From Desulfosporosinus sp. (lineage in GTDB: Bacteria; Bacillota; Desulfitobacteriia; Desulfitobacteriales; Desulfitobacteriaceae): a stretch of 12,082 nucleotides of DNA. The stretch covers positions 1-12,082 of the forward strand of contig JADQBO010000255.1 of NCBI GenBank assembly GCA_016278585.1, read 5' to 3'. Position numbers and translations under genes: made by a program. The notes beneath the pieces were generated by a model that ran no database searches, was not told where the DNA came from, and saw only the letters and a list, made by a program, of their open reading frames with translations. Shown in pieces: positions 1-9,072 of the stretch. Each line of letters starts with the position of its first letter. Position 1 is the stretch's first letter.

Positions 1-1049
1 GAATAACGGATAACAGCATCTCCCGAATCGTCGGTTGCTTCAGTCACTTCATAAACACGGGAACGAATAAAATTAACCCCTTGTTTATTCTTAGCATTTT
101 CATAATACTTTTCAAAGTCTTTACCAGGGGTTCTCATATCCATATAAAATATGGTTGTATCAACTGGAATATGGCTGTGTTCCTTAGCGATAACAGCTTC
201 TTTGATAGCATACATACAACATACACCGGAACAGTAATTGTTGTTGATTTTAGCGTTTCTAGACCCAACACACTGAATCCAAGCAATTTTTTGAGGTTCT
301 TTTTTGTCAAAAGGCCTTACTAAATGGCCATCAAAGGGTCCTGATGCACTGAGAAGACGCTCGAACTCAAGGCTTGAAATAACACTTTTGATCGTTCCAT
401 AACCATAATAATCCAGCCTTGAGGCATCAAACACTTTAAAGCCAGGATTAAGAATCATGGAACCAACTTCAACTTCAAATTCTTTGTCTTCCATCTGATG
501 GTCAATTGCCCCAGCTTGACATGCTTTAACACACTTCATACAAATGTCTTTGCCTTTGGCTTTACCACGGGTTTGATACAAACAATTCTTTTCGTCAATT
601 CCATAGGCATTTGGAAAAGCTTGTGAATATTGTTTAAATGCAGCTTTACGCTTTCCTAAGCCTTGATTAAATTCATCATCCACTTTTACTGGGCATGATT
701 CAGCACAGGCTCCGCAACCCGTACATTTGTCCAGATCAATATAACGTGCCTTTTGCTTAATGGTGACTTTAAAATTGCCTGCTTCTCCTTCTGATTTAAC
801 GACTTGTGAATTAGTGTAGGTTCTGACGTTAAGATGGCGTCCGCATTCAACTAATTTTGGAGATAAAATACACATCGAGCAATCATTGGTTGGGAAGGTC
901 TTATCCAACATTGGCATAGTTCCGCCAATTGCTGACGATTCTTCTACCAAATGAACTAAGTATCCCGACTCTGCTAAATCCAGTGCAGCTTGAATCCCCG
1001 CAATCCCTGCGCCAACAATCAAAACAGAACCTATTTTATTTTGACTCAT
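1..1049 (-). CDS. hdrA: HdrA-type heterodisulfide reductase subunit A, FAD/iron-sulfur protein (3' end cut by window edge)
   Basis: Reading leftward from the ATG at 1047-1049 gives 349 codons without a stop. The gene continues past base 1, so this is the N-terminal part of a protein usually about 650 residues or more. Visible: a dinucleotide-binding GAGIAG (residues 13-18); the HdrA-type cysteines DCSMC (C57, C60) and C69; a 4Fe-4S motif CTGCGACAESCP (C109, C112, C115, C119); a second cluster set at C156 and CMKCVKAC (C170, C173, C177); and a further set C260, C273, C277, C278 with the C-x12-C-x3-CC spacing of the HdrA internal cluster. HdrA proteins are cytoplasmic electron-transfer and flavin-bifurcation modules that work with HdrBC, hydrogenase or MvhD-like partners. 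In sulfate-reducing or dehalogenating Firmicutes the physiological disulfide or other acceptor is generally not known. QmoA/QmoB are relatives, but the early ferredoxin insert and the CSMC motif favour HdrA. The start is supported by AGAGGGG a few bases upstream. Partner genes would lie left of the window. Confidence 0.9.
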   Translation of the reverse strand, partial: MSQNKIGSVLIVGAGIAGIQAALDLAESGYLVHLVEESSAIGGTMPMLDKTFPTNDCSMCILSPKLVECGRHLNVRTYTNSQVVKSEGEAGNFKVTIKQKARYIDLDKCTGCGACAESCPVKVDDEFNQGLGKRKAAFKQYSQAFPNAYGIDEKNCLYQTRGKAKGKDICMKCVKACQAGAIDHQMEDKEFEVEVGSMILNPGFKVFDASRLDYYGYGTIKSVISSLEFERLLSASGPFDGHLVRPFDKKEPQKIAWIQCVGSRNAKINNNYCSGVCCMYAIKEAVIAKEHSHIPVDTTIFYMDMRTPGKDFEKYYENAKNKQGVNFIRSRVYEVTEATDDSGDAVIRY

Positions 1050-1066
1050 TACAACCCCTCTTTCAT
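1049..1066 (-). other. Five-codon mini-ORF overlapping the hdrA start (possible translational coupling)
   Basis: On the minus strand, an ATG at 1064-1066 opens MKEGL and stops with TAA at 1049-1051. The last base of that stop is the first base of the hdrA ATG (TAATG). A near-ideal Shine-Dalgarno AAGGAG (1072-1077) sits 5 bases before this ATG, and the mini-ORF contains the AGAGGGG that would serve hdrA. Sequence alone cannot show that it is translated. It may be a chance product of two purine-rich ribosome sites in tandem, or it may feed terminating ribosomes into hdrA. Confidence 0.35.
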
Positions 1067-1159
1067 CCTTACTCCTTATTAAAGATAGTTACAACAATCA
1101 CAAGGAACAGTAATTACTTCGCCAAATAACTTAAAAATCCTCTCTCAAAAAGACAAAAT

Positions 1160-1187
1160 ATTATGGAATTAAATAATTTTATAGCAA
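1160..1187 (-). promoter_or_regulatory. Possible hdrA promoter, sigma-A type
   Basis: Minus strand: TTGCTA (1182-1187) and CATAAT (1160-1165) are separated by 16 bases, giving 4/6 and 5/6 matches to consensus. Transcription would begin near 1153 and give a leader of about 100 bases before hdrA. The region is very AT-rich, so chance matches are likely. Confidence 0.3.
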
Positions 1188-1224
1188 TCTACCTTTAATA
1201 AAGCTTTTTAATGACATATGTTCA

Positions 1225-1274
1225 ATTTAAACCACTAATAAACCCTTTGAATATGGGATATTAATGGTTTAAAT
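1225..1274. repeat. Imperfect 16-bp inverted repeat between addA and hdrA
   Basis: The left arm 1225-1240 (ATTTAAACCACTAATA) and the right arm 1259-1274 (TATTAATGGTTTAAAT) are complementary at 15 of 16 positions, with one mismatch (1235/1264) and an 18-base loop that holds a further CC/GG pair. A neighbouring TTCAATT (1221-1227) and AATTGAA (1286-1292) form an overlapping outer pair. Neither strand has a run of T after the stem, so it does not look like a standard intrinsic terminator. It could be a weak 3'-end hairpin for addA or an operator upstream of hdrA. Confidence 0.5.
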
Positions 1275-1326
1275 CAAAAACTTGGAATTGAAGGTTATAC
1301 CTATATTGATGCATTGCATTTTGGAT

Positions 1327-4300
1327 TTAAGCAAAAAAGGGAAAACCAGGTTCCAAAACGCGTTTGCGCCGCTGATCTGAAATGTTGATTTCACGTCCAA
1401 GTGTAACCGAGTAGAGGGTACAACGTTGGACTTCTGTTTTAGTTAAGCGTTCAATCGCCAGGGCATAAAGTGACAGTTGAAGGGCATACCGTTCTTTTAG
1501 GATTTGCTCAGGATCACCTTCGCTATCGGATCTAAAGGAATCTGTTTTGTAGTCAAGAATCTCTACATTGCTTTCACTATATTCGTCTTTGTAGATAATT
1601 ACAACATCGATGACCCCTTGAACTAAACTATTTGTGTTGTCCTCGGACGGAAACGTCAATGTAAAAGGAACTTCTCGTAGTATTTGGTCCGCAGCAAATA
1701 GCCGCTGTCCTAATGGGGTATTTAAAAAATGAACAATTTGTTCGGGCTGTATGGTGTTCTTTTCCACGACATTGAGAATTTGACGTTGTTCGAGTCCCTT
1801 TAAAAATTGGACAATATGATCGAGTTGTTCCTTTGAAGACAACGTTGACCAGAACCTAGCTAATTCCTTAAAAGAGAGGTGTTGCATGACCGTGTGTAAA
1901 ACGGTCCCTCGTTCAGCCCCAGTAAGTGGCTGTGTTGCTTGCAGGAATTTTGGCCGTTTGATGGTATCTGTCTGTTTCCAAAGTGGCATTGAGCATGCCT
2001 CCTCGTTGGTATGCCAAGTGTTTTGACGTTTCAGTTCACTGACACTAGTTTTGGCTACCTGCCGAACCGACTTAAGGTGTGGATACTGCCAGCTTAACCG
2101 TCGGTGGACTTCGCAATACCATTGCTCGAAGGTGTTTTCCTTACAAGAGTTCTCTAACATGCTTTGCTCAACATCTCTTTTATTACATTGGAAATCTTGG
2201 ATGCTCTCGTCAAGGTTTTGTTTGGGGTTCGAATTGAGATCTTGATGAAGATGGATCTCCCATCGTGAACTCACATCTGGTATTGAGAACGTTGTTTGGG
2301 AGTTTATTTCTCCAAAGAGTTGGTCAGGATGGCGAGCCAAGGCAGGACCGATCCAATCTAAAAAGCACTTGGCACTTCGGAGTTGACCTTCCGGTAAGGC
2401 GATCTCTTTCCAATCAGACGTGCGTTGCCATTTTTGAACTGAACTATCGACATTGTCAAGGTTGCCATAAAGGAACAACCGTTCTTTAGCCCTTGTCAGG
2501 GCAACATAAAGGATGCGTAATTCTTCGGCCAAAGACTCTTGAGCTAATCGTTGTTTAACTGCGTATTGAATTAATGAAGGGTAGCGCACATTGTTGTTCA
2601 CATCGATGATCGGCATACCTATTCCTAATTTAGAGTGTAAAAGCATTTTTCCTTTGAGGCTTTGGGAATTAAACGTTCGCCCTAGACCGACTACGAACAC
2701 CACTGGAAACTCCAGCCCCTTGCTGGCATGAACCGTAATCAAGCGAACAACATCTTCATTTTCCCCTAATGCTCGAGCACTTCCCATATCTTTACCCTGC
2801 CCTTGGAAACGCTCTAGAAAGCGTAGAAAACGGAACAATCCGCGGTACCTTGTTGCTTCAAAGCGACGAGCACGGTCATAGAGTACCCGTAGATTAGCCT
2901 GACGCTGAACACCTGCCGGCAAGGTTCCAACATAAGATAAGTACCCGGTCTCTTCATATAGAGACCAGAGTAGATCTGCTAAGGATGTACGACGTGATCG
3001 AGTTCGCCATGTTTGAAGATTGATCCAAAAAGCCGTAATTTTATCCTGCAGCAGCGGAGCAGAGGATAATATTTGCTGGGCCTTATGCAGCTTTTTGGGT
3101 AAGGATTGATCATATGGCCCTAAGATTAATTTAAACTCATGATCTTGCTCTGAGGCTAGGTTTCCATCATCAAGCCCCGCCCATACTGCCAGGGTTAAGG
3201 CTTCATAGAAGTCTCCTTCAGGGAGCATCATCCGGATTTTACCTAGCTCACTTCCATTTAGGCCGACGAGGGGGGAACGTAGGACTGCTGCTAAAGGAAT
3301 ATCTAGACGTGGATTGTCAATAATTTTGAGAAGAGACAACATCGTTTCCACTTCACTGGCACCGAAATAACCACTGGTTGTTTCAGCATAAACAGGGATG
3401 TTAGCGTTCTGAAATTCTTCGACATAGACTGGTGCCAAAGCTGAGTAGGAGCGCATTAGAATTACAATATCTGAAAAACGCACTGGGCGAAACTCACTGA
3501 TGTCTTTGTCATAAATCTGAAATTCTGCTCCTTGAACTATACCCTGGATCCGTTCACTGACTAGGCGGGCTTCAATTCGAGCCTTATCTAAATCTTCCGA
3601 TGATAAACTGTCATTTTCTTCAGACCCTTCGGCCGAATTTACACTCGCCGAGTCTTTCATCCTCTCCTCCGAGCATGAAAGGAACTGATCTTTAATACGT
3701 TTAAGATCAATTAGATGCACTTCAATGGGACCTTCTGCTGTATGAATTTGATTATGTCCAGAAACAAAGGATGCTCCATATTGTAAGGCAGCTTGATTAT
3801 CATAGGCAATTTCTCCAGCGTTCATGGTCATAATCTGACGGAAGAGAAAATTCACCCCCTCTACAACTTCAAGTCGACTTCTAAAGTTGCGGTTCAAATC
3901 AATAACCATCTTCGTAGTGTCTTCCGAAATTTCAGGCTGCCAATGAGGAAGACTGTTGTATTTTGTGAGAAATAAGTTAGGATCTGCCATGCGAAAACGG
4001 TAAATGCTTTGCTTTACATCGCCTACCATAAAGAGATTAGGGGATTCTCCTTGTCTCGAAACTTGATGTAAGATGTGTTCTTGAACTGGGTTAATATCCT
4101 GATATTCATCCACTAACACTTCTGCAAAGTTCTCCTTTAACCCTTGGGCGATCAAAGAAGGCCCGCCTGATTCTTCCAGTAATCGGAGAGCGAAATGCTC
4201 TAGGTCAGTAAAGTCTAAAATGTTGCGCTGTCCCTTTGCAATGGCATAGGCTTCAGAAAACTCAATTACTAAGTTACTAAGTGTTTTTGCCATACTTCCC

Positions 4301-5361
4301 ATCTCGCGTAAAGCGGGAAGTTGATCCTCAAGGGGAAAAGCAAAGATGGTTTCTTTTAAAGAATTAAGTTTCTTTTTTGCATCATCCCTTAACTTCTTAC
4401 TTTCTTCTTGTAATGCCTTCCGAACAGAGTCATCTAATTCTACCGGCTCGGTATCAGCACCCATTTTCTGTTTGGATTTTGCTCGAATAGCTGGTAACTT
4501 CGGGTAATCAACAGCGGATTGAAACTGTTTTTCTACCTGAGCCCATTCCCCTTCTTTTAAAGCTCGGTGTAGTAACCCAACTCGGTTTAAATCATCTTGT
4601 AAAGTTTCAGCGTAGAGGATTGGTCCCCCGGAACGTTGTGCAATTTGTTCGGCCCGGTCCAGTAAGTTTAAACTTTCGCTGACAAGATCACTTAGTCCTT
4701 GGCGAGCTGATTGCCCCCATTCGCTCTGCATTAGGGATTCAATAGTTTCCCAAGCATAGGCACTTTCAAGCGTCTTTAGCCAGGCCTTGGGCCGGGGTTG
4801 ACTATAGGCAAAGACATAAAGGCGCAAAACATGTTCCATTAAGGGTTGATCATCACGGTCGGTTCCAAAAGCTTCGACAAGGTTCAAAAACTCCTGGTCT
4901 TGATTTTCATACCTAGTTTCAAAAAGTTCTTCGATAATATCCTGGCGCAGAAGTTCTGCCTCTGCTTGATCGGCGACTCGAAATGCTGGATCAAGTTCGA
5001 GTTGGTAAAAGTACTTTCGAATTAGCTCTAGACAGAACGAATGCAACGTTGTAATACTGGCCCGTTGAAGAAGGGTGCGTTGACTAAGGAGACGTTCGAT
5101 TTCCCTAGTATCTTGTTCCCGAAACAAAGCATCGTCTAAGGCTTTGCCAACGCGCTCCCGCATTTCATTGGCTGCTGCTTTAGTAAAGGTTACAACTAAA
5201 AAACGGTCTACATCCACTGGACGATGAGGATCCGTGATTTGGTGAATTAATCGTTCTACGAGTACGGCAGTTTTACCTGAGCCAGCTGCTGCAGCAACTA
5301 AGAGCTCTCCTCTTAACCTAATGGCTGCACTCTGTTCCTTTGTCCATTGGGGTTTACTCAT
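1327..5361 (-). CDS. addA: ATP-dependent helicase/nuclease subunit AddA
   Basis: A 1344-residue UvrD-like SF1 helicase with a C-terminal RecB-type nuclease domain, the 3'-to-5' motor and 3'-strand nuclease of AddAB. With AddB it unwinds and degrades double-strand break ends until Chi, then leaves a 3' tail for RecA. Visible in order: Walker A AAAAGSGKT (K30); motif II DEYQD (418-422); motif IV region LNRNFRSR (489-496); motif V with TVHASKGLEF (H878); motif VI YVALTRAKER (R957); nuclease motif LDYKTD (D1270, K1272). All key residues are present, so it should be active. It is about 110 residues longer than the B. subtilis protein. Part of the extra length appears to be a Ser/Glu-rich stretch around residues 565-595 and a polar stretch before the nuclease domain. 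The ATG directly follows the addB TGA (TGAATG), and the Shine-Dalgarno GGAGGGGAG lies inside the end of addB, which indicates translational coupling. Confidence 0.97.
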   Translation of the reverse strand: MSKPQWTKEQSAAIRLRGELLVAAAAGSGKTAVLVERLIHQITDPHRPVDVDRFLVVTFTKAAANEMRERVGKALDDALFREQDTREIERLLSQRTLLQRASITTLHSFCLELIRKYFYQLELDPAFRVADQAEAELLRQDIIEELFETRYENQDQEFLNLVEAFGTDRDDQPLMEHVLRLYVFAYSQPRPKAWLKTLESAYAWETIESLMQSEWGQSARQGLSDLVSESLNLLDRAEQIAQRSGGPILYAETLQDDLNRVGLLHRALKEGEWAQVEKQFQSAVDYPKLPAIRAKSKQKMGADTEPVELDDSVRKALQEESKKLRDDAKKKLNSLKETIFAFPLEDQLPALREMGSMAKTLSNLVIEFSEAYAIAKGQRNILDFTDLEHFALRLLEESGGPSLIAQGLKENFAEVLVDEYQDINPVQEHILHQVSRQGESPNLFMVGDVKQSIYRFRMADPNLFLTKYNSLPHWQPEISEDTTKMVIDLNRNFRSRLEVVEGVNFLFRQIMTMNAGEIAYDNQAALQYGASFVSGHNQIHTAEGPIEVHLIDLKRIKDQFLSCSEERMKDSASVNSAEGSEENDSLSSEDLDKARIEARLVSERIQGIVQGAEFQIYDKDISEFRPVRFSDIVILMRSYSALAPVYVEEFQNANIPVYAETTSGYFGASEVETMLSLLKIIDNPRLDIPLAAVLRSPLVGLNGSELGKIRMMLPEGDFYEALTLAVWAGLDDGNLASEQDHEFKLILGPYDQSLPKKLHKAQQILSSAPLLQDKITAFWINLQTWRTRSRRTSLADLLWSLYEETGYLSYVGTLPAGVQRQANLRVLYDRARRFEATRYRGLFRFLRFLERFQGQGKDMGSARALGENEDVVRLITVHASKGLEFPVVFVVGLGRTFNSQSLKGKMLLHSKLGIGMPIIDVNNNVRYPSLIQYAVKQRLAQESLAEELRILYVALTRAKERLFLYGNLDNVDSSVQKWQRTSDWKEIALPEGQLRSAKCFLDWIGPALARHPDQLFGEINSQTTFSIPDVSSRWEIHLHQDLNSNPKQNLDESIQDFQCNKRDVEQSMLENSCKENTFEQWYCEVHRRLSWQYPHLKSVRQVAKTSVSELKRQNTWHTNEEACSMPLWKQTDTIKRPKFLQATQPLTGAERGTVLHTVMQHLSFKELARFWSTLSSKEQLDHIVQFLKGLEQRQILNVVEKNTIQPEQIVHFLNTPLGQRLFAADQILREVPFTLTFPSEDNTNSLVQGVIDVVIIYKDEYSESNVEILDYKTDSFRSDSEGDPEQILKERYALQLSLYALAIERLTKTEVQRCTLYSVTLGREINISDQRRKRVLEPGFPFFA

Positions 5362-8300
5362 TCAGCTCCCCTCCTTTCGTTCAGGGGTCTGTGTCTTATG
5401 GTTCTTTTCAGCCTGGTTCTCTTCTCCAAGCCAATTTAAAACAAAGTCACTGGAATGCTTCGTTTCTAACAAGGGGTTAGACTTTTCAAGACGTGACCAG
5501 ACCTCCTCTGGCTTTAAGGAAGGCAAATCCCGGTATTGGTTTTCTGGTAGGTAGGGGTCAAAATGACACACAGGCTTATAAGAACAATACTGGCAGCCAG
5601 TACTCTTTCCTCGGCGGAAGGGAGACAGGGAAATATCACCATCTAATATTTCTTCACCCTTCTGCTGAAACCACTGATTAAGATAGCTACTAAGGAGAGA
5701 AAATTGATCTTCAGTTAGAACATTGGCCCCTTTTTTAAACGTTCCATCTTTCTTTAAGTTGACCCCAAGTAAATCGGATTGACCTGTCGAAAAGGCTGAA
5801 TCCATTGCTTCTAACACCCTTGGATTGGCTAATAAATAACCACTGACTTTAACAGCTTTAATTCTGTGCTGTTCCAACTCCTTTGCACTAAGGGGCAGTT
5901 GCTCTTCGAGTTGGGGTTCCAGCACGGGGAAGTATAAAAATCCAGCTGGAGCCTTTTGGGGGAAGAGGTTGTCTCTTCCTGCGGCAATCTCATTATGGCT
6001 ACTTTCGGGACTGGTTTCTTCTCCCAATGAAGGCAGAGCAGATGTTGTGTTTAACAAGACTTCTGCTCCTTGCAAAGCAACATTTAAATAAGTCAGTAAT
6101 TGAAGATTTAACCCATAATAGATTGAATCCAGCGACAGGGATAATTCACGGGATTTATAGTCAAGAATCCGTAAGTAGACTTGTCCGTCTATAAACGCAG
6201 CATCGACTCGATCAATTTGGCCGCAGAGTAGCAGGGAGTCGTTCTCTTTTAATGGAATCTCCACCCCAGGGAGCGTCTCTTGTGGCCCAAAACCGACCTC
6301 CATCTGGATGGGAATAAATACCCCTTTTCGGGCATGCTCTCCTAACACGCGAACGGCATGATGCACTGTGCGTTTTAGTTTATGGGTTAAATAGCGGTAT
6401 CGGGCGCTGCTTAGAAGGATTTCGTGCTGAAGATTCGGGGCAAGCTTATCCGCTAGGTCACTGACGAGTGCCCAAGATTCTTCCTTCGTCAATTTACCCC
6501 AATCTAAGCCCTGGGCCTGTAGATGGAGTGCAAAATCATGGAGTAGAGTATGAAAAAACTCTCCCATATTGGGGCTTGTCAATTGATACGTTGATCTTTC
6601 GCGAAGCTTTAGACCATAACGGGCATAATGTCCAAAAGGACACTTCGCAAATTGTTCCATACGAGAAACACTTGATTTTAGACGTTTACCGTATAAGCGG
6701 CGAGCAAGGGGACGTCGAAGCTTATCTTCCTGATTTTGGCTTAAGAGACTCGCTTGTAATCTTAACATCTGATTTCGATGAAGTGGATCCTCTAACAGCC
6801 ACTTTTCAGCAGCCTTCCAAAGAGGAGACAGTGGTTCACCTTGGCGTACCATGCGGAGTTGATCAGCATAGATTTGAAGCGCGGAATCTGGTTGACTAAT
6901 TAGGTAAATATCCTCTTGGTTTCCTAAAAAACACTCTGAAAGAGTTGGGAAAAGATGTTTAAGCCGTGTGACGACAGGGGAAACTGTTAGCCCTTTCCCC
7001 TCTTCATCCGTCAGAGGATAACAAACCACAAGTTTTTCCACAGCTCGGGTAAGTGCAATATAAATGAAAAATTGTTCTTCAAACGTCTGGTACTTCCCTT
7101 TTGGGGCAAGAGTAACCCCGGCTTTCTCTAATTGTTCCCGTTCATCTGCGTCAAGTACGCCATCATAAATCTGTCGTGCGGGAAGTATCCCTTCATTAGC
7201 TCCTAAGAGAAAAAGAATCCGCACCTCAGGATTCCGTGAACGATCTAAGGACCCCACTAAAACTTGGTCAAGTCCAGGGGGAACAAGCCCCAGTTCAATC
7301 CCCTCTATTCCAGAGGAAAGGATTAAAGCATAGTCCTCAAGCTCCAAACTCTCTTCCCCTAAACCAGCCACAATTTCATCTAGGACTTGGATAACAGATT
7401 CCCAGATTTGTTCGTGCAACCTGGCCTCGCTAAGATCCCCTTCTTCTTGGGCCTTTTGCGACCACTGTCTTAAGGTTGTCGGAACATCAAGGCTTTCTAA
7501 AAACGTGTATAGTGTTTCTGTAATGGTGCGTACATTTAATGCTTGCGCAGAACTTTTAGGTAAAACCCCTTCGGTCAATGGGACAATGAGATCATAAACC
7601 TTCTGCCGGGAAGAGTTTAGTTCCTTTTGAAACTCAAGTTCTGTGGCACGTTGCTCCTCATTTTGACCTAGAGACCATTGACGGTGGTATCGCCAAGCAA
7701 CGTTTCTGGTCCAACCTACGCCATGTATCCCATGTTCAAGCACATAATTTTCCAGACGATCGATTGAGTCCCTTTGTAGTGGGAAAAAGTCTGTCTTCAA
7801 GCAGCGAAAGAGTGGTTCATAACCCCAATGACTCTTCGCCACTTCCAGGATGGATTGGAGCAGCTCAATCAATGGATGATGTAGGACAGAACGCTTATGA
7901 TCTAAAAAATGAGGAACTTCGTAAGAGGTAAACACCTGAGTAATCAGTTCATGATAGCCCGTAAGATCCCGACTCGTGATAGCCATTTCATTCCAGCCAA
8001 ACCCTTCATCCCTAGCCAAGCGCCTCAGCTCCCGGGCCACTCCTTCCACTTCGGCTCGCCGATTGACGGCCGATATGATCTCAATTCCTGCTGAGGTAAT
8101 ACCCTCTGATTGAGGAGTCAATTCCATAGGGTAAGAATCGAGGGACTGAATCTCTTGGTAAGGGACTGTTGGATAAATAGAGAAATATTTTTCTAAATGC
8201 CCAAGCCAAAGATTCTTATAGCGTTTAGAATTCATGAGCAAGGTAGGTCGGTGTAGATTAGTACCCGTTTCTAAGGCAATACGTTGTAGGTCTTGATAAG

Positions 8301-9072
8301 TTTTCCAAGGTCCGGCAAATAACTCCTCACCCGCTTTAAAGATTCTGGTTTCTAGCTGACCTTCCTCTGTAAGATACGTTGGATCAAGGGGGGAGGTTAT
8401 TATAACTTCTGAGGCCGTTAGGATTATGGTTTTTAAGACTTCTAGTTCCTGAGGGGTAAATCCCGTAAACCCGTCAACCCACACTTTTGCCTCCTGGAGA
8501 AGGGGTGCATAAGGGATCTTTTCAGCCAAAACAGATAGTTCATCATCTGGGTCCCGAAGTCCCTCTCCTAGTGCAACCTGAAATTCTTCATAAATAAGGG
8601 CTAAGTCTTCAAGCTTATCATATAAGATACCACTCGTCTTTTTTGCGTTACGTAAATCATTGGGGGCGATCCGATAAGTCTTAAATTCTCCAATTGCTTG
8701 AGCCAGAAGCTCAGCCATACCGGGTCGGGTAGCGGATCGTGCGAATGCCTTTAATTTGAAACGATGCTTTAAGAGAATTCGGCGCAGGAGCATCCGTTTG
8801 CCGATCGTACCGATTAGGACTTTTTGACCACCTCCGGTTTCCGAAAAAACCCGCCAACCCAGACGTCGAAAGCTTAAAACCTGGGCTCTTAAGCTGCCTC
8901 CAAGATCCGGCGTATTAGCTAGAGCAACTTCCATCTGGTAGGTAGCCTGCTCAGGGACGAGAAGCATCAAAGGAGCTCCCCAAGGTTTGCTGCGAAGCTC
9001 AGTTCGGATTTCTTCTAAGCATAGGGTGCTCTTCCCACTGCCTGCTCGACCGAAAACAAAACGGAAACCCAA
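5362..9072 (-). CDS. addB: ATP-dependent helicase/nuclease subunit AddB
   Basis: The partner of AddA: an inactivated-helicase-like scaffold with an N-terminal ATP-binding motif, Chi recognition and a C-terminal nuclease that cuts the 5'-ended strand. Numbered from the TTG start (1236 residues), Walker A GRAGSGKST is at 8-16 and the nuclease motif LDYKS has its Asp near 971. The four iron-sulfur cysteines are C811 (KCPFGHY) and the C-terminal C1160, C1163, C1169 (C-x2-C-x5-C), matching the AddB cluster that pins the nuclease domain. Start choice: an in-frame GTG at 9082-9084 opens the longest frame, but the Shine-Dalgarno GGGTGGAG overlaps it. The TTG at 9070-9072 sits 5 bases after that site and gives MGFRFVFGRAGSGKS, the usual AddB opening. 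The gene is first of the addB-addA pair and divergent from the deacetylase. The cluster is complete, with no sign of damage. Confidence 0.96.
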   Translation of the reverse strand: MGFRFVFGRAGSGKSTLCLEEIRTELRSKPWGAPLMLLVPEQATYQMEVALANTPDLGGSLRAQVLSFRRLGWRVFSETGGGQKVLIGTIGKRMLLRRILLKHRFKLKAFARSATRPGMAELLAQAIGEFKTYRIAPNDLRNAKKTSGILYDKLEDLALIYEEFQVALGEGLRDPDDELSVLAEKIPYAPLLQEAKVWVDGFTGFTPQELEVLKTIILTASEVIITSPLDPTYLTEEGQLETRIFKAGEELFAGPWKTYQDLQRIALETGTNLHRPTLLMNSKRYKNLWLGHLEKYFSIYPTVPYQEIQSLDSYPMELTPQSEGITSAGIEIISAVNRRAEVEGVARELRRLARDEGFGWNEMAITSRDLTGYHELITQVFTSYEVPHFLDHKRSVLHHPLIELLQSILEVAKSHWGYEPLFRCLKTDFFPLQRDSIDRLENYVLEHGIHGVGWTRNVAWRYHRQWSLGQNEEQRATELEFQKELNSSRQKVYDLIVPLTEGVLPKSSAQALNVRTITETLYTFLESLDVPTTLRQWSQKAQEEGDLSEARLHEQIWESVIQVLDEIVAGLGEESLELEDYALILSSGIEGIELGLVPPGLDQVLVGSLDRSRNPEVRILFLLGANEGILPARQIYDGVLDADEREQLEKAGVTLAPKGKYQTFEEQFFIYIALTRAVEKLVVCYPLTDEEGKGLTVSPVVTRLKHLFPTLSECFLGNQEDIYLISQPDSALQIYADQLRMVRQGEPLSPLWKAAEKWLLEDPLHRNQMLRLQASLLSQNQEDKLRRPLARRLYGKRLKSSVSRMEQFAKCPFGHYARYGLKLRERSTYQLTSPNMGEFFHTLLHDFALHLQAQGLDWGKLTKEESWALVSDLADKLAPNLQHEILLSSARYRYLTHKLKRTVHHAVRVLGEHARKGVFIPIQMEVGFGPQETLPGVEIPLKENDSLLLCGQIDRVDAAFIDGQVYLRILDYKSRELSLSLDSIYYGLNLQLLTYLNVALQGAEVLLNTTSALPSLGEETSPESSHNEIAAGRDNLFPQKAPAGFLYFPVLEPQLEEQLPLSAKELEQHRIKAVKVSGYLLANPRVLEAMDSAFSTGQSDLLGVNLKKDGTFKKGANVLTEDQFSLLSSYLNQWFQQKGEEILDGDISLSPFRRGKSTGCQYCSYKPVCHFDPYLPENQYRDLPSLKPEEVWSRLEKSNPLLETKHSSDFVLNWLGEENQAEKNHKTQTPERKEGS

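Larger units (their letters stand above)
1050..1326. other. Intergenic region between addA and hdrA, 277 bases
   Basis: Strongly AT-rich, with no gene of normal length on either strand. It holds, in minus-strand order, the inverted repeat, the candidate hdrA promoter, a leader of about 100 bases and the mini-ORF listed separately. I see no canonical terminator behind addA, so read-through from addBA into hdrA cannot be excluded. No tRNA, riboswitch or CRISPR-like structure is apparent. Confidence 0.7.

Noticed and set aside
81..323. An 80-codon plus-strand frame at the left edge
   Set aside because: It is antisense to the conserved HdrA cysteine region (YCSGVCC) and is explained as a shadow of hdrA.
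929..1129. A plus-strand frame of 66 codons across the hdrA start
   Set aside because: It is antisense to the FAD-binding N-terminus of HdrA and the hdrA leader, with no sign of a real protein.
1196..1215. A dehalobox/FNR-like palindrome (TTTAAT...TTAATG) upstream of hdrA
   Set aside because: The half-site spacing does not match TTAAT-N4-ATTAA or the FNR box, and such matches are expected by chance in DNA this AT-rich.
6468..6899. A 143-codon open frame on the plus strand inside addB
   Set aside because: It is antisense to the conserved region of addB that holds the first iron-sulfur cysteine, its translation resembles no family, and it has no convincing ribosome site.
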